From an uncultured Flavobacteriaceae bacterium (GTDB lineage: Bacteria > Bacteroidota > Bacteroidia > Flavobacteriales > Flavobacteriaceae), in assembly GCA_947497145.1 (NCBI GenBank), contig CANMFQ010000009.1:124001-188000 (forward strand): 64,000 bases of DNA, in the 5' to 3' direction. How positions within the stretch are numbered: position 1 is the stretch's first letter; every line of letters begins with the position of its first letter. Below, piece by piece: positions 24,797-31,703 of this stretch. Position numbers and translations under genes: made by a program. Under the pieces are notes generated by a model. It made no database searches and was not told the DNA's origin. It saw only the letters and a program-made list of their open reading frames with translations.

Positions 24797-26245
24797 ATGG
24801 CAAAACTAAACTTCACATACAGAGGGAAAAAATCAACTGGCAAACTATCCTTACGATTAATCCACACTAGCACATACGATTTTAGAATTAGCACCCCATT
24901 AGTTTCTAAAAGGGAATATTGGTTTAAACGAACTACCAAAACCATAAAAGGAGAGAAAACAACAAAATTGTTTCCTGTTCAATTAAAGGACTTAAACAAT
25001 AACGGTAGTGCAGATTATAAGTCACACAAGGCGAACCTTGAAACCATAGAAGCCCAAATTTTAGATAAATTCATCATAGACAATAATAACGGCATACCTA
25101 TCACCAAAGAATGGTTAAAATGTGCAGTACTTGAATTTAGCAAAGTCTTAGACACTAAAGATAAAGTTGAGGTAGTAATAAAGGCAAATGAGAAAATTCA
25201 AAAAGATGCAGAGCAATTGGAGCAACGTATCACAAATGCAAATTTGCTTAGTAATGCAATCAAAAAGATGTTTGTACGATACAAAACAAACAACAACGAG
25301 TTAAAAAAATACAAGGTTACTCACGGGCTACTGATAAAATACCAAGCATACAAAAAGCAAACTTTCACTATTAAAGAACTAAATCAAGATTTTGCAAATC
25401 ACTTTATGAATTGGGCTTTTATAGATATGAAGTATAGTAAATCTTATATCAATGCTCAACTAAAAAGATTTAGGAGTTCAGCCGTAAAAGCATACGAATC
25501 TGACGAAGATGATATTATCCAAATAAGTAAAACATTAAGAACATTTACAATGTTCGATAAAATCTACAAAGATAAAATAGTTGTAACCCTTAGTTATGAA
25601 GAACTAGATAAAATCGACAATAAAGAAATAACTGACCCTAGACTATTTGATGCAAAAAAAGCAATCTTAATCGGTTGTGAAACTGGCTTGCGATATTCCG
25701 ACCTCAACAAATTAATTGACACGAATATTAAAAATGTAAACGGGGTTAACTACTGGAAATTCAAAACCGAAAAGACAGATACTTTAGTTCAAATAACCGT
25801 TTCCAACAGAATGATATATTTAATGAAAAAATACGGTATACCTCAAACCAACTATCCAAGTAACGGGGTTAAATTCAATGAGGACATAAAAAAAGTTTGC
25901 GCACTTGCGGAAATAAACGAAAACATAAAAGGGAAAAAATCAACTGTTATTGAAATTAACGGAAAAAAAGTTATTAGAAACATAACAGACTACCACCCCA
26001 AATATGATTTAATCACCTCTAGGACGTTTCGACGTTCATTTGCAACAAACTATTACGGCAAAATAGATACCGCGTTAATAACTTCTATAACTGGTCATTC
26101 AACAGAGCAACAACTTAGAGCATATATAAATAACAATGACGAAAGCAATATTTTAAGAACGAAGCAACAAATTGACCAATTCCATGAAGAAAGAAAAAAA
26201 GAAAAAAACAACATAAAGTTAACAGTAATACCGCAAGTGATATAG
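24797..26245 (+). CDS. int: Tyrosine recombinase (integrase) of the tRNA-Arg element
   Basis: 482 residues. An N-terminal arm-binding domain (~1-120, after the AP2-like SVxLRLIxxxxYDFRIST pattern), a SAM-like core-binding domain (~145-245) and a catalytic domain. Catalytic residues: Arg299 in ETGLRYSDL, Arg412 in RTFRRSFATN (the usual box I His is Arg409 here), His434 in ITGHST and Tyr443 in LRAYINN. It catalyses insertion into and excision from the tRNA-Arg site. The C-terminal peptide (KKEKNNIKLTVIPQVI) is duplicated immediately downstream. Probably self-regulated through the arm-site overlap of its promoter. Confidence 0.95.
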   Translation: MAKLNFTYRGKKSTGKLSLRLIHTSTYDFRISTPLVSKREYWFKRTTKTIKGEKTTKLFPVQLKDLNNNGSADYKSHKANLETIEAQILDKFIIDNNNGIPITKEWLKCAVLEFSKVLDTKDKVEVVIKANEKIQKDAEQLEQRITNANLLSNAIKKMFVRYKTNNNELKKYKVTHGLLIKYQAYKKQTFTIKELNQDFANHFMNWAFIDMKYSKSYINAQLKRFRSSAVKAYESDEDDIIQISKTLRTFTMFDKIYKDKIVVTLSYEELDKIDNKEITDPRLFDAKKAILIGCETGLRYSDLNKLIDTNIKNVNGVNYWKFKTEKTDTLVQITVSNRMIYLMKKYGIPQTNYPSNGVKFNEDIKKVCALAEINENIKGKKSTVIEINGKKVIRNITDYHPKYDLITSRTFRRSFATNYYGKIDTALITSITGHSTEQQLRAYINNNDESNILRTKQQIDQFHEERKKEKNNIKLTVIPQVI

Positions 26246-26347
26246 CAAACTAATATCAATAAAATAAACTCTAATTATGAAAATGACCAAAAAAGAAAAA
26301 AACAACATCAAGTTAACAGTAATACCGCAAGTGATATAGCAAACTAA
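26197..26347 (+). repeat. 57-bp imperfect direct repeat of the integrase 3' end
   Basis: 26197-26253 and 26291-26347 are identical except for one base (A/C at 26215/26309), which is synonymous in the shared reading frame. The offset is 94 bp. Confidence 0.92.
26277..26339 (+). pseudogene. Mini-ORF echoing the integrase C-terminus (20 codons)
   Basis: ATG 26277 opens a 20-codon frame (MKMTKKEKNNIKLTVIPQVI) ending in TAG. Its last 16 residues equal the integrase C-terminus. It may be a relic of recombination between two related integrase genes or of a local duplication. Whether it is translated is unknown. Confidence 0.5.
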
Positions 26348-26358
26348 ATACATTCAAT

Positions 26359-26646
26359 ATGTCAGAATCCGAATTTATAAAGAAATTAGAAGAAAAACAA
26401 AGGCTAAAACGTCAAGAACTTGAACTGCAATTTGCGAATTGCGCACAAATTATTTTGGATAAATTTAAGACTGACCTTAAAGAGTTTGATTATTTGAAAG
26501 GTCAACAACGACAATTTCGATTAAAAGAATTTAAGAGCACCATGTTTAAATGGTTTCTTGAAAGTAGTGACATCATTAATTTTATGCCTAAAGATTACCA
26601 AGAAAACTATACACAAGAATTAATTGACTTATTTGATTCTGAATAA
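26359..26646 (+). CDS. Small charged helical protein of unknown function
   Basis: 95 residues, largely alpha-helical and rich in Glu, Lys and Phe (FIKKLEEKQRLKRQELELQ). No signal peptide, no membrane segment, no family that I recognise. It lies 113 bp after the integrase stop and 69 bp before the next gene. The start is ATG 26359. Typical position of a small accessory gene in Bacteroidota elements. Confidence 0.6.
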   Translation: MSESEFIKKLEEKQRLKRQELELQFANCAQIILDKFKTDLKEFDYLKGQQRQFRLKEFKSTMFKWFLESSDIINFMPKDYQENYTQELIDLFDSE

Positions 26647-26715
26647 ATGAAAATTACAGGCTACTCTTAATAACAACCTTTTTATATTTACACAAGCAAC
26701 GGTAAATTTTATATA

Positions 26716-27462
26716 ATGCAATCCAATAAGATAGAAGACTACTTCAAAGAAGAATTTATTAACCGAATTGAATATAGGAGATATGATTTATTACAAAAAC
26801 TATCACTTAATTTTGCTCTTTGTGAAAGTAACAATGAAGAAAGTCAAGTAACCATTTCATTACTTAAAAAAACAAAAAAAAGGCTTTCTAAATTAGAAGG
26901 ACACTTAGCATCTGTTATTAGAGAAGCTGTTCAAACAAAGACAATATTCTATGTATTAGATTACACTATGCAAAGGATTAGTTTTGAATATATAGACGAC
27001 CTTTCAGAAAAAGGCTATTGGGATCGTTATGAGACAGAAACGGAGTATGAATTTGAAGAAATGCTAGAGAACCACCCATCCAAAAAAGAGTTTAAAATAT
27101 TTATGGAGGAGTTAGCCCAAGTTGGGCTACACGAATACTTAACGTCGATTAAGAGTTATAAGACGGAGAGCGGATTTGATATTCCCCCGCCTAATAAGCA
27201 ACCTATACAATCAAAGTATTTAAACTTTAACAATGGCAGAAGGCTAAATCTTCAAGAAAGGTTTTTTTTACTAGATAAAATTACATCTTTTGAAGAAAAC
27301 TTCTTAAAGCCAATCGTAGATAATCCTGCAAAAGAAAAGTTGCTAGCCCTTATTTTAAATTGCAACCCTAAAAATGCTCAACAGGTATTAAACGGCTCAT
27401 ACGACTCTAAACTAAGAGAAGATGAAATATTGAAGTACATTAAAATGATTAAAAAAGAGTAG
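26716..27462 (+). CDS. Hypothetical element protein
   Basis: 248 residues. The N-terminal two thirds are helical and charged. The C-terminal ~80 residues (LQERFFLLDKITSFEENFL ... KLLALILNCNPKNAQQVLNGSYDSK) resemble a segment common in accessory proteins of Bacteroidota mobile elements, sometimes seen at the end of RteC-like regulators; I cannot assign a specific family. No signal peptide. It stands just before the HTH gene, so a regulatory role in excision or transfer is possible but unproven. Confidence 0.6.
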   Translation: MQSNKIEDYFKEEFINRIEYRRYDLLQKLSLNFALCESNNEESQVTISLLKKTKKRLSKLEGHLASVIREAVQTKTIFYVLDYTMQRISFEYIDDLSEKGYWDRYETETEYEFEEMLENHPSKKEFKIFMEELAQVGLHEYLTSIKSYKTESGFDIPPPNKQPIQSKYLNFNNGRRLNLQERFFLLDKITSFEENFLKPIVDNPAKEKLLALILNCNPKNAQQVLNGSYDSKLREDEILKYIKMIKKE

Positions 27463-27537
27463 AAACTCTTATACTAAGTTTTACACCAACCTTTATTTCG
27501 ATTGAAATTGCAGCATTATTAATTTAAAATAGTGTTC

Positions 27538-27810
27538 ATGCAACAATTACAATTTATTGGCACAACGCCCGAACAATTACGAAACGACATCAAACAAGAT
27601 GTGAATAGTCTTTTAAACGACTTCAAAAAAGGCTATGAACCAAAAACGCCCGTCGAATTATTGACGAGAAAGGAAACCGCAGCCCTTTTGAAAATAAATA
27701 TATCTAGTTTATATAACTGGACAAAGAAAGGAAAGTTAAAAAGTTACGGTTTACAAGGGAAAATCTATTATAAACGTAGTGAAGTAGAATCTGCATTAAT
27801 AGAATTGTAG
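27538..27810 (+). CDS. Helix-turn-helix (excisionase/MerR-like) DNA-binding protein
   Basis: 91 residues. The C-terminal half is a typical HTH_17/excisionase-type winged helix: LLTRKETAALLKINISSLYNWTKKGKLKSYG, followed by the wing YYKRSEVESAL. Such proteins direct excision or control integrase and cargo in Bacteroidota elements. ATG 27538 (MQQLQFIG) is chosen over GTG 27532. Two codons' worth of sequence separate its stop from the next ATG (27814), so the two are probably co-transcribed. Confidence 0.85.
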   Translation: MQQLQFIGTTPEQLRNDIKQDVNSLLNDFKKGYEPKTPVELLTRKETAALLKINISSLYNWTKKGKLKSYGLQGKIYYKRSEVESALIEL

Positions 27811-27813
27811 GTT

Positions 27814-28194
27814 ATGGATGCAGCAACGATACCAGTACCCAATATATTGCGGTACACACTAGACACGAATAAACTTTTTAAAGAGGTAAGACACTACAAC
27901 TTAATTGAGGGCGAAGAAATACTATCTAATAAACTCAATATTAGTATAAACAGGGGTTTCAGTAAAGCAAAATATACGTATTCCGTAAAAAAATGGCTAG
28001 GCATCAAATGGAGTAAACAAATTACAGGTTTATTCCCTACACATGAGCCAAATATTTATTTTGGTGATACTTGTAATCGAAGAAACTTTTTGTTGATGAG
28101 GTTTGAAAATAACGGTACAACTTTAAAGGTGTACTATTTCAAAAACTACTATCCATCAAATAAAACCCAACTAATAAACAAAATCAAAGAGTAG
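27814..28194 (+). CDS. Hypothetical element protein
   Basis: 126 residues, rich in Lys, Asn and Tyr, with a predicted mixed alpha/beta fold (SVKKWLGIKWSKQITGLFPTH). No recognised domain, no signal peptide. It follows the HTH gene by 3 bp and is probably in the same operon. A G/C-only hairpin follows. Confidence 0.55.
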   Translation: MDAATIPVPNILRYTLDTNKLFKEVRHYNLIEGEEILSNKLNISINRGFSKAKYTYSVKKWLGIKWSKQITGLFPTHEPNIYFGDTCNRRNFLLMRFENNGTTLKVYYFKNYYPSNKTQLINKIKE

Positions 28195-28210
28195 TATTAG
28201 TACAAAAAAA

Positions 28211-28226
28211 GGGGGTGCATACCCCC
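28211..28226. terminator. G/C-rich hairpin, possible terminator
   Basis: GGGGGT (28211-28216), loop GCAT, ACCCCC (28221-28226), preceded by A7. It lacks a clear plus-strand T run; on the minus strand the A run would give U7. Confidence 0.45.
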
Positions 28227-28447
28227 CCTAATTTGTTCAAATGCCATCTGCAACGATAACAGCCCAAAAATACAATTTTTCACCACTAGTATAGTATAGG
28301 GTAAAAAAGGGCTAAAAATTAATCCTTATCACCTCATTAGATAACATAAAATTAAAGGTTAGTAGCGACTATATCAAGAACTGGAATAGTTCTAAGTTCA
28401 TAGAGGTAACTAATAACAATGAAGGCACGAAAAGGACGCACCTTAAA

Positions 28448-29266
28448 ATGAAAAATAAACCTATAGGATTGGAATATTTAATAATAACAGAGGATGAAAT
28501 TTCGATTAGTGCTAATGCTAGGATATTAAACAAAAACTATTCAAAAGGTATTTGTATAAACACAATAGAGCAGTTTAGAGATGTTTTAAAAAACAACGGT
28601 ATAGAATTACATCAAGAATTTGTAAAAGAATCTGTACTAAGTTTAGCACACGTAAAAAACGATGTTGACGTTGAAATAAGTGATTTAAAAAGTGATTTTT
28701 CTTATATACGCCCTTCTAAGTTCTTTAAAATTGATAGAAACAATAGTATCACTTTTGAAAGTATAAATAAAGGCGATAAAATGAACGTCAATATTTATGG
28801 CAAATATTTTGAAATGAATACAAACAAATCCAAATATAAAGGGTTAAATATTGAAATGGGTTTTTACAACGGTATTACAAGAATAGAAAGTAAATTCGAT
28901 GATTGGAGAACGGTAAAAAAGTATTTAGGAACACGAAATACAATTGAAATACTACAGCAAAAAAACGTTAATAGTATAATTTTAAATAACATATTAAGAG
29001 GGCAACCAATGGAGACACCTAAAGTTGATTTAAGCCAATTAAAGACGGTTTCACAGTTTGATGATTATGCACGTACTAAATTGCTTTTTGAGTTATGTAA
29101 TGGCAATTTTCATTTAATGACGGAAGAAATAAAACAAAGGCTAGGGAAAAACACGAAGCCTTCATATCAAGTTAAAAAATTAAAAAAGTATCTACCAATG
29201 ATACAGAACCCACAAGGTAAAAAACTAAATAGCATCATCAAATTAAAAGAAGCCTTGAAAGAATAA
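28448..29266 (+). CDS. Putative replication-initiation (phage/plasmid II/X-like) protein; N-terminus probably longer
   Basis: 272 residues from ATG 28448. The pattern GLEYLIITEDEISISANARILNKNYSKG, then VNIYGKYFEMN and NGITRIESKFDDWRTVKKYLG, resembles the gene II/X-type Rep proteins of filamentous phages and small Bacteroidota plasmids. The frame stays open and protein-like for about 44 codons upstream (back to a stop at 28313; DNIKLKVSSDYIKNWN matches the usual Rep N-terminus), but there is no ATG, GTG or TTG there. The gene may use a rare start such as ATA or ATC, or have lost its start. Repeats downstream could be an origin. The Rep call is by pattern. Confidence 0.5.
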   Translation: MKNKPIGLEYLIITEDEISISANARILNKNYSKGICINTIEQFRDVLKNNGIELHQEFVKESVLSLAHVKNDVDVEISDLKSDFSYIRPSKFFKIDRNNSITFESINKGDKMNVNIYGKYFEMNTNKSKYKGLNIEMGFYNGITRIESKFDDWRTVKKYLGTRNTIEILQQKNVNSIILNNILRGQPMETPKVDLSQLKTVSQFDDYARTKLLFELCNGNFHLMTEEIKQRLGKNTKPSYQVKKLKKYLPMIQNPQGKKLNSIIKLKEALKE

Positions 29267-29589
29267 TCATAATAGGGCATATTTCGGAAAATAAAAGTCA
29301 TATACTAACATGAAAACCTTGTATTTTTTGCACAACTACACACATATAGAAAGCCTAGTATTTTTACACAACTTAAAAAGAGTATAACAACAGTAATTAA
29401 GACTATTCTTGTAATAATCCACTATCTACCACGCATGAGATACTTATCATAATTGCAGTTATTCAGAACTTAGTAAAACTTAACAAATAAATAGGTATAG
29501 TTTCTAGGGTGAAGGTTAAGCATAAGAATATATTATTTAGAATCAATATAAATAAGCATTTATAAAATTTCATTTACTTACCTTGTAAT
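29267..29589 (+). other. Gap downstream of the Rep-like gene with direct repeats
   Basis: 323 bp without an ORF. Two imperfect direct repeats of about 22 bp (29316-29336 and 29350-29372: CCTTGTATTTTTTGCACAAC and CCTAGTATTTTTACACAAC) may be iterons. No clear -7 element before 29590. Confidence 0.45.
29315..29373 (+). repeat. Pair of iteron-like direct repeats
   Basis: Two copies of (A)AArCCTwGTATTTTT-(TG)-CACAACT, 35 bp apart, just after the Rep-like gene. Confidence 0.55.
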
Positions 29590-29772
29590 ATGAAAATGTT
29601 AGTTTTTATAATGTTTGTCTTTGTTCTTTGCTCATGTAATAGCAGACCACAACAAAACAATTTAGATAATGAAAAAAGACTATTATTAAAAGAAATAGAC
29701 AGTCTGAAAAAAGAATTGTACAAGTGTAATATGATGCTTGATTCATACGAAGGTTTACCAATGGGTGTATAA
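29590..29772 (+). CDS. Small lipoprotein with short coiled coil
   Basis: 60 residues: a signal peptide with a lipobox-like LCSC (Cys16), then a charged helix with heptad character (NEKRLLLKEIDSLKKELYKCNMML). It has no known family. The stop overlaps the next start by one base (TAATG), so the pair is co-translated. Small lipoproteins of this kind occur in phage lysis and entry-exclusion modules; nothing here proves either. Confidence 0.55.
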   Translation: MKMLVFIMFVFVLCSCNSRPQQNNLDNEKRLLLKEIDSLKKELYKCNMMLDSYEGLPMGV

Positions 29773-30011
29773 TGGGTATCTATGAATTTAACATATTAAC
29801 CGACCATGATAAATATGATACCGTATTTTCTAAAGGTCAATTTGTAGATGCAGTAACAGAAGGAAAAACAAAATACGCCCTATACTCGATATCTAAATTT
29901 TGGGTTGAGGTTGTTTATAATACCCCTAAAAACGAGATACAAGGTATTTGTAGTTTTGTATCGGGCGAAAAATTGAATCGTTATAGTAACTTATCAAACA
30001 AAACTCTATAA
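29772..30011 (+). CDS. Small hypothetical protein coupled to the lipoprotein
   Basis: 79 residues with alternating strands (YEFNILTDHDKYDTVFSKGQF, YALYSISKFWVEVVYN), no signal peptide and no membrane segment. The length and strand pattern recall small element-encoded hypothetical proteins. One-base overlap with the upstream lipoprotein. A bidirectional terminator follows. Confidence 0.55.
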   Translation: MGIYEFNILTDHDKYDTVFSKGQFVDAVTEGKTKYALYSISKFWVEVVYNTPKNEIQGICSFVSGEKLNRYSNLSNKTL

Positions 30012-30045
30012 AAAAGCCATCAACAATATTTGAAGATGGCTTTTT
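30011..30045. terminator. Bidirectional terminator between convergent element genes
   Basis: Perfect 11-bp stem AAAAAGCCATC (30011-30021) with GATGGCTTTTT (30035-30045). The A5/T5 edges give a T run on both strands. Confidence 0.9.
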
Positions 30046-30065
30046 AATATTATATATTGATCAAA

Positions 30066-30353
30066 TCAAAATGATGATATCAAAACTCTTTGAACAAAGT
30101 CATTAACATTAATAAATGCAAATTTCCTTTTGAATATATCAGTAGAAATGATATTAATTAATTTGCCAAAACACTCATTTGCAAATGAATTTGTCACAAC
30201 ATCAACACCCTCAAAATCACAAACAATTTTGTCATTACTCTCAATCTCTAAGAGAATTTCATTTCTTAATTTAGAAGCAAGGTTTCTTGTTCCTAAACTA
30301 GAAGCAATTTCTCCAAATTTTACAATTTTTATGTTTTCAGTCATCAGTTCCAC
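30066..30353 (-). CDS. STAS-like (DUF4325-type) protein
   Basis: 95 residues. The segment KIVCDFEGVDVVTNSFANE (~43-60) followed by CFGKLI matches the STAS-like DUF4325 pattern, in which a Ser/Asn-containing loop (here TNSFANE) takes the place of the phosphorylated Ser of SpoIIAA-type anti-anti-sigma factors. It lies 52 bp downstream of a STAS/GHKL-ATPase gene on the same strand. Such proteins commonly pair with ATPases of this type in mobile and defence regions; their output is not known to me. Confidence 0.75.
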   Translation of the reverse strand: MELMTENIKIVKFGEIASSLGTRNLASKLRNEILLEIESNDKIVCDFEGVDVVTNSFANECFGKLINIISTDIFKRKFAFINVNDFVQRVLISSF

Positions 30354-30405
30354 AATACAATATTACAAACGTTTATATAAAAAACAACTTTTTTATCAAA
30401 AACTA

Positions 30406-31323
30406 TCACTTATTCTCAAACATAGTTTCAAAAACATGTTCTTTATAGTCGTAATATTTACCCGTAAATTTCCTGTAATCTACGTCAATATTAGTATTAA
30501 TACGCATGTATACGCAAGTACCTTGCCAATAAGGAGTGGAATTCACAACAATACTATCCTCGCTTAAGTCTAATTTGTTTTCTCCACTGATAATACTTAA
30601 CCACCCTTTGTTCATTTCTATAAACTGAGATGTCGCATATAATCCATGTCCTTGACCTTTTCCATTGGTCACTCCTTCCTTAATACAACTTAACAACGCT
30701 TCTTTTTCTTCAAAATTATATACTTCTTCCAATGCTTTTTTAATTCCAATACCAAAATCACACACCATTAATCTAATAGAATTCAAATTTGGGAAATATT
30801 GAGCAACAACCCAACCCTTACCTTTCCCCAATTCCTTATCCGAATGATTAAGTACATTATCAAGAATTTCATTAAAACAATAATCTAAACTAGCATAAAC
30901 ATTATCATCTATTTTACTGTTCACTCTCAACATTTTTAAAATTGACGTTAATACATCAATCTGATTGTCCTTATTATAAGACTGAATTTTAACAAAACTA
31001 TGAGGGTATAAGTTTTTAAGTGAGTTTGGAATGTTTATATCAAGATTGTTGAAAAACTGCATTTTTGAAAGATAAGTTACTATAGAAGAGTTAGGGTTAT
31101 ACTTAAACTTACCGACAATATTAATACCTAAACTTTCCAAATACTTTATTGAGCACAATATCAACAAGGCATAATCTGGGTATATGAAATTTACTAAACT
31201 ACAATCTAGTATTAGTTTTGATTTTGGATATTTCTCAAAATGTTGCACCATTTTATTACAATGACTAAGCACATCTTCATGACAAGAAACTGAATCATTA
31301 ATAGTAAAAACAAAATCATTCAT
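30406..31323 (-). CDS. GHKL ATPase with N-terminal STAS-like domain
   Basis: 305 residues. The N-terminal ~115 residues look STAS-like (SKLILDCSLVNFIYPDYALL, SLGINIVGKF). From ~130 comes a histidine-kinase-like ATPase domain: N box NEILDNVLNHS (151-161), G1 box DFGIGI (189-194), G2 box GKGQGHGLYA (221-230). No His phosphoacceptor (H box) and no receiver domain are present, so it is closer to SpoIIAB/RsbW-type serine kinases or MORC/Hsp90-like switches than to a two-component kinase. It is the lead gene of a two-gene unit at the cargo end of the element. Confidence 0.82.
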   Translation of the reverse strand: MNDFVFTINDSVSCHEDVLSHCNKMVQHFEKYPKSKLILDCSLVNFIYPDYALLILCSIKYLESLGINIVGKFKYNPNSSIVTYLSKMQFFNNLDINIPNSLKNLYPHSFVKIQSYNKDNQIDVLTSILKMLRVNSKIDDNVYASLDYCFNEILDNVLNHSDKELGKGKGWVVAQYFPNLNSIRLMVCDFGIGIKKALEEVYNFEEKEALLSCIKEGVTNGKGQGHGLYATSQFIEMNKGWLSIISGENKLDLSEDSIVVNSTPYWQGTCVYMRINTNIDVDYRKFTGKYYDYKEHVFETMFENK

Positions 31324-31346
31324 GTATTACTAATTTAACTTTAAAA

Positions 31347-31354
31347 CAAACCTA
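31347..31354 (-). promoter_or_regulatory. Predicted -7 element (TAGGTTTG) of the ATPase-STAS pair
   Basis: Minus-strand match to TAnnTTTG, 24 bp before the ATPase start, so the leader would be short. No clear -33 TTG. Confidence 0.5.
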
Positions 31355-31480
31355 CATCAAATTCATTCAAAAATAAAAAATTGTCAGAATAATCCGAGTA
31401 CCTTGTTCGATTCACTTTTGAAAAGGTGATGTTTAAACAACTAAACGAGACGTTAGTTTTTTAAAATGTATTCAAACTTA

Positions 31481-31508
31481 AAACATAATCGTGCCATAAA
31501 TCGTGCCA
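31481..31508 (+). repeat. Right arm-type repeat (predicted integrase binding site)
   Basis: 28 bp identical to 24732-24759, same orientation, 66 bp inside attR. Contains the two AATCGTGCCA units. Confidence 0.75.
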
Positions 31509-31529
31509 ATTCAATATTACTTAAAATAA

Positions 31530-31572
31530 AAAATCCCTTAACTATCTATTTTACAGATATTTAAGGGATTTT
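31530..31572 (-). terminator. Element-supplied replacement terminator for tRNA-Arg
   Basis: Minus-strand hairpin: 12-bp stem (31530-31541 with 31561-31572), one mismatch, 5-bp stem (31543-31547 with 31555-31559), 7-nt loop, then T-rich on the minus strand. Same design as the stranded terminator at 24569-24607. Confidence 0.75.
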
Positions 31573-31574
31573 GA

Positions 31575-31598
31575 TAGTGACCGCGAAGGGATTCAAAC
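31575..31598. repeat. attR
   Basis: 24 bp identical to attL; bases 31578-31598 form the 3' end of the tRNA-Arg gene. Confidence 0.93.
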
Positions 31599-31651
31599 CC
31601 CCAACCCTCAGAGCCGAAATCTGATGCGCTATTCAGTTGCGCCACGCGGCC
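31578..31651 (-). tRNA. tRNA-Arg (anticodon TCG)
   Basis: 74 nt on the minus strand. Acceptor stem GGCCGCG/CGCGGTC (one G-U pair), D stem GCGC/GCGC, anticodon stem TCAGA/TCTGA with loop TTTCGGC (anticodon TCG at 31615-31617), T arm GGGGGTTTGAATCCCTT. The CCA end is not encoded. The 3' 21 nt come from the att core, so integration restored the gene exactly. Confidence 0.93.
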
Positions 31652-31703
31652 ATTGTTTGTAAAATAACACCCCTACAAGAGGCCTATTTACCTATATATT
31701 GTA

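Larger units (their letters stand above)
24607..31598. mobile_element. Integrative element inserted in the tRNA-Arg(TCG) 3' end (about 7 kb)
   Basis: Bounded by perfect 24-bp direct repeats; the right copy forms the 3' end of an intact tRNA-Arg gene. A tyrosine recombinase lies next to attL. Inside are an HTH/excisionase-like protein, a Rep-like protein, several unknown small genes and a STAS/GHKL-ATPase pair at the right end. No relaxase, type IV secretion, capsid or portal genes are seen, so it is not a complete ICE or tailed prophage; it could be a satellite or a Rep-carrying integrated plasmid-like element. It appears more AT-rich than its flanks (judged by eye). Confidence 0.9.

Noticed and set aside
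24631-31574. Conjugative element or tailed prophage
   Set aside because: No relaxase, coupling protein, type IV secretion, portal, terminase or capsid genes are visible.
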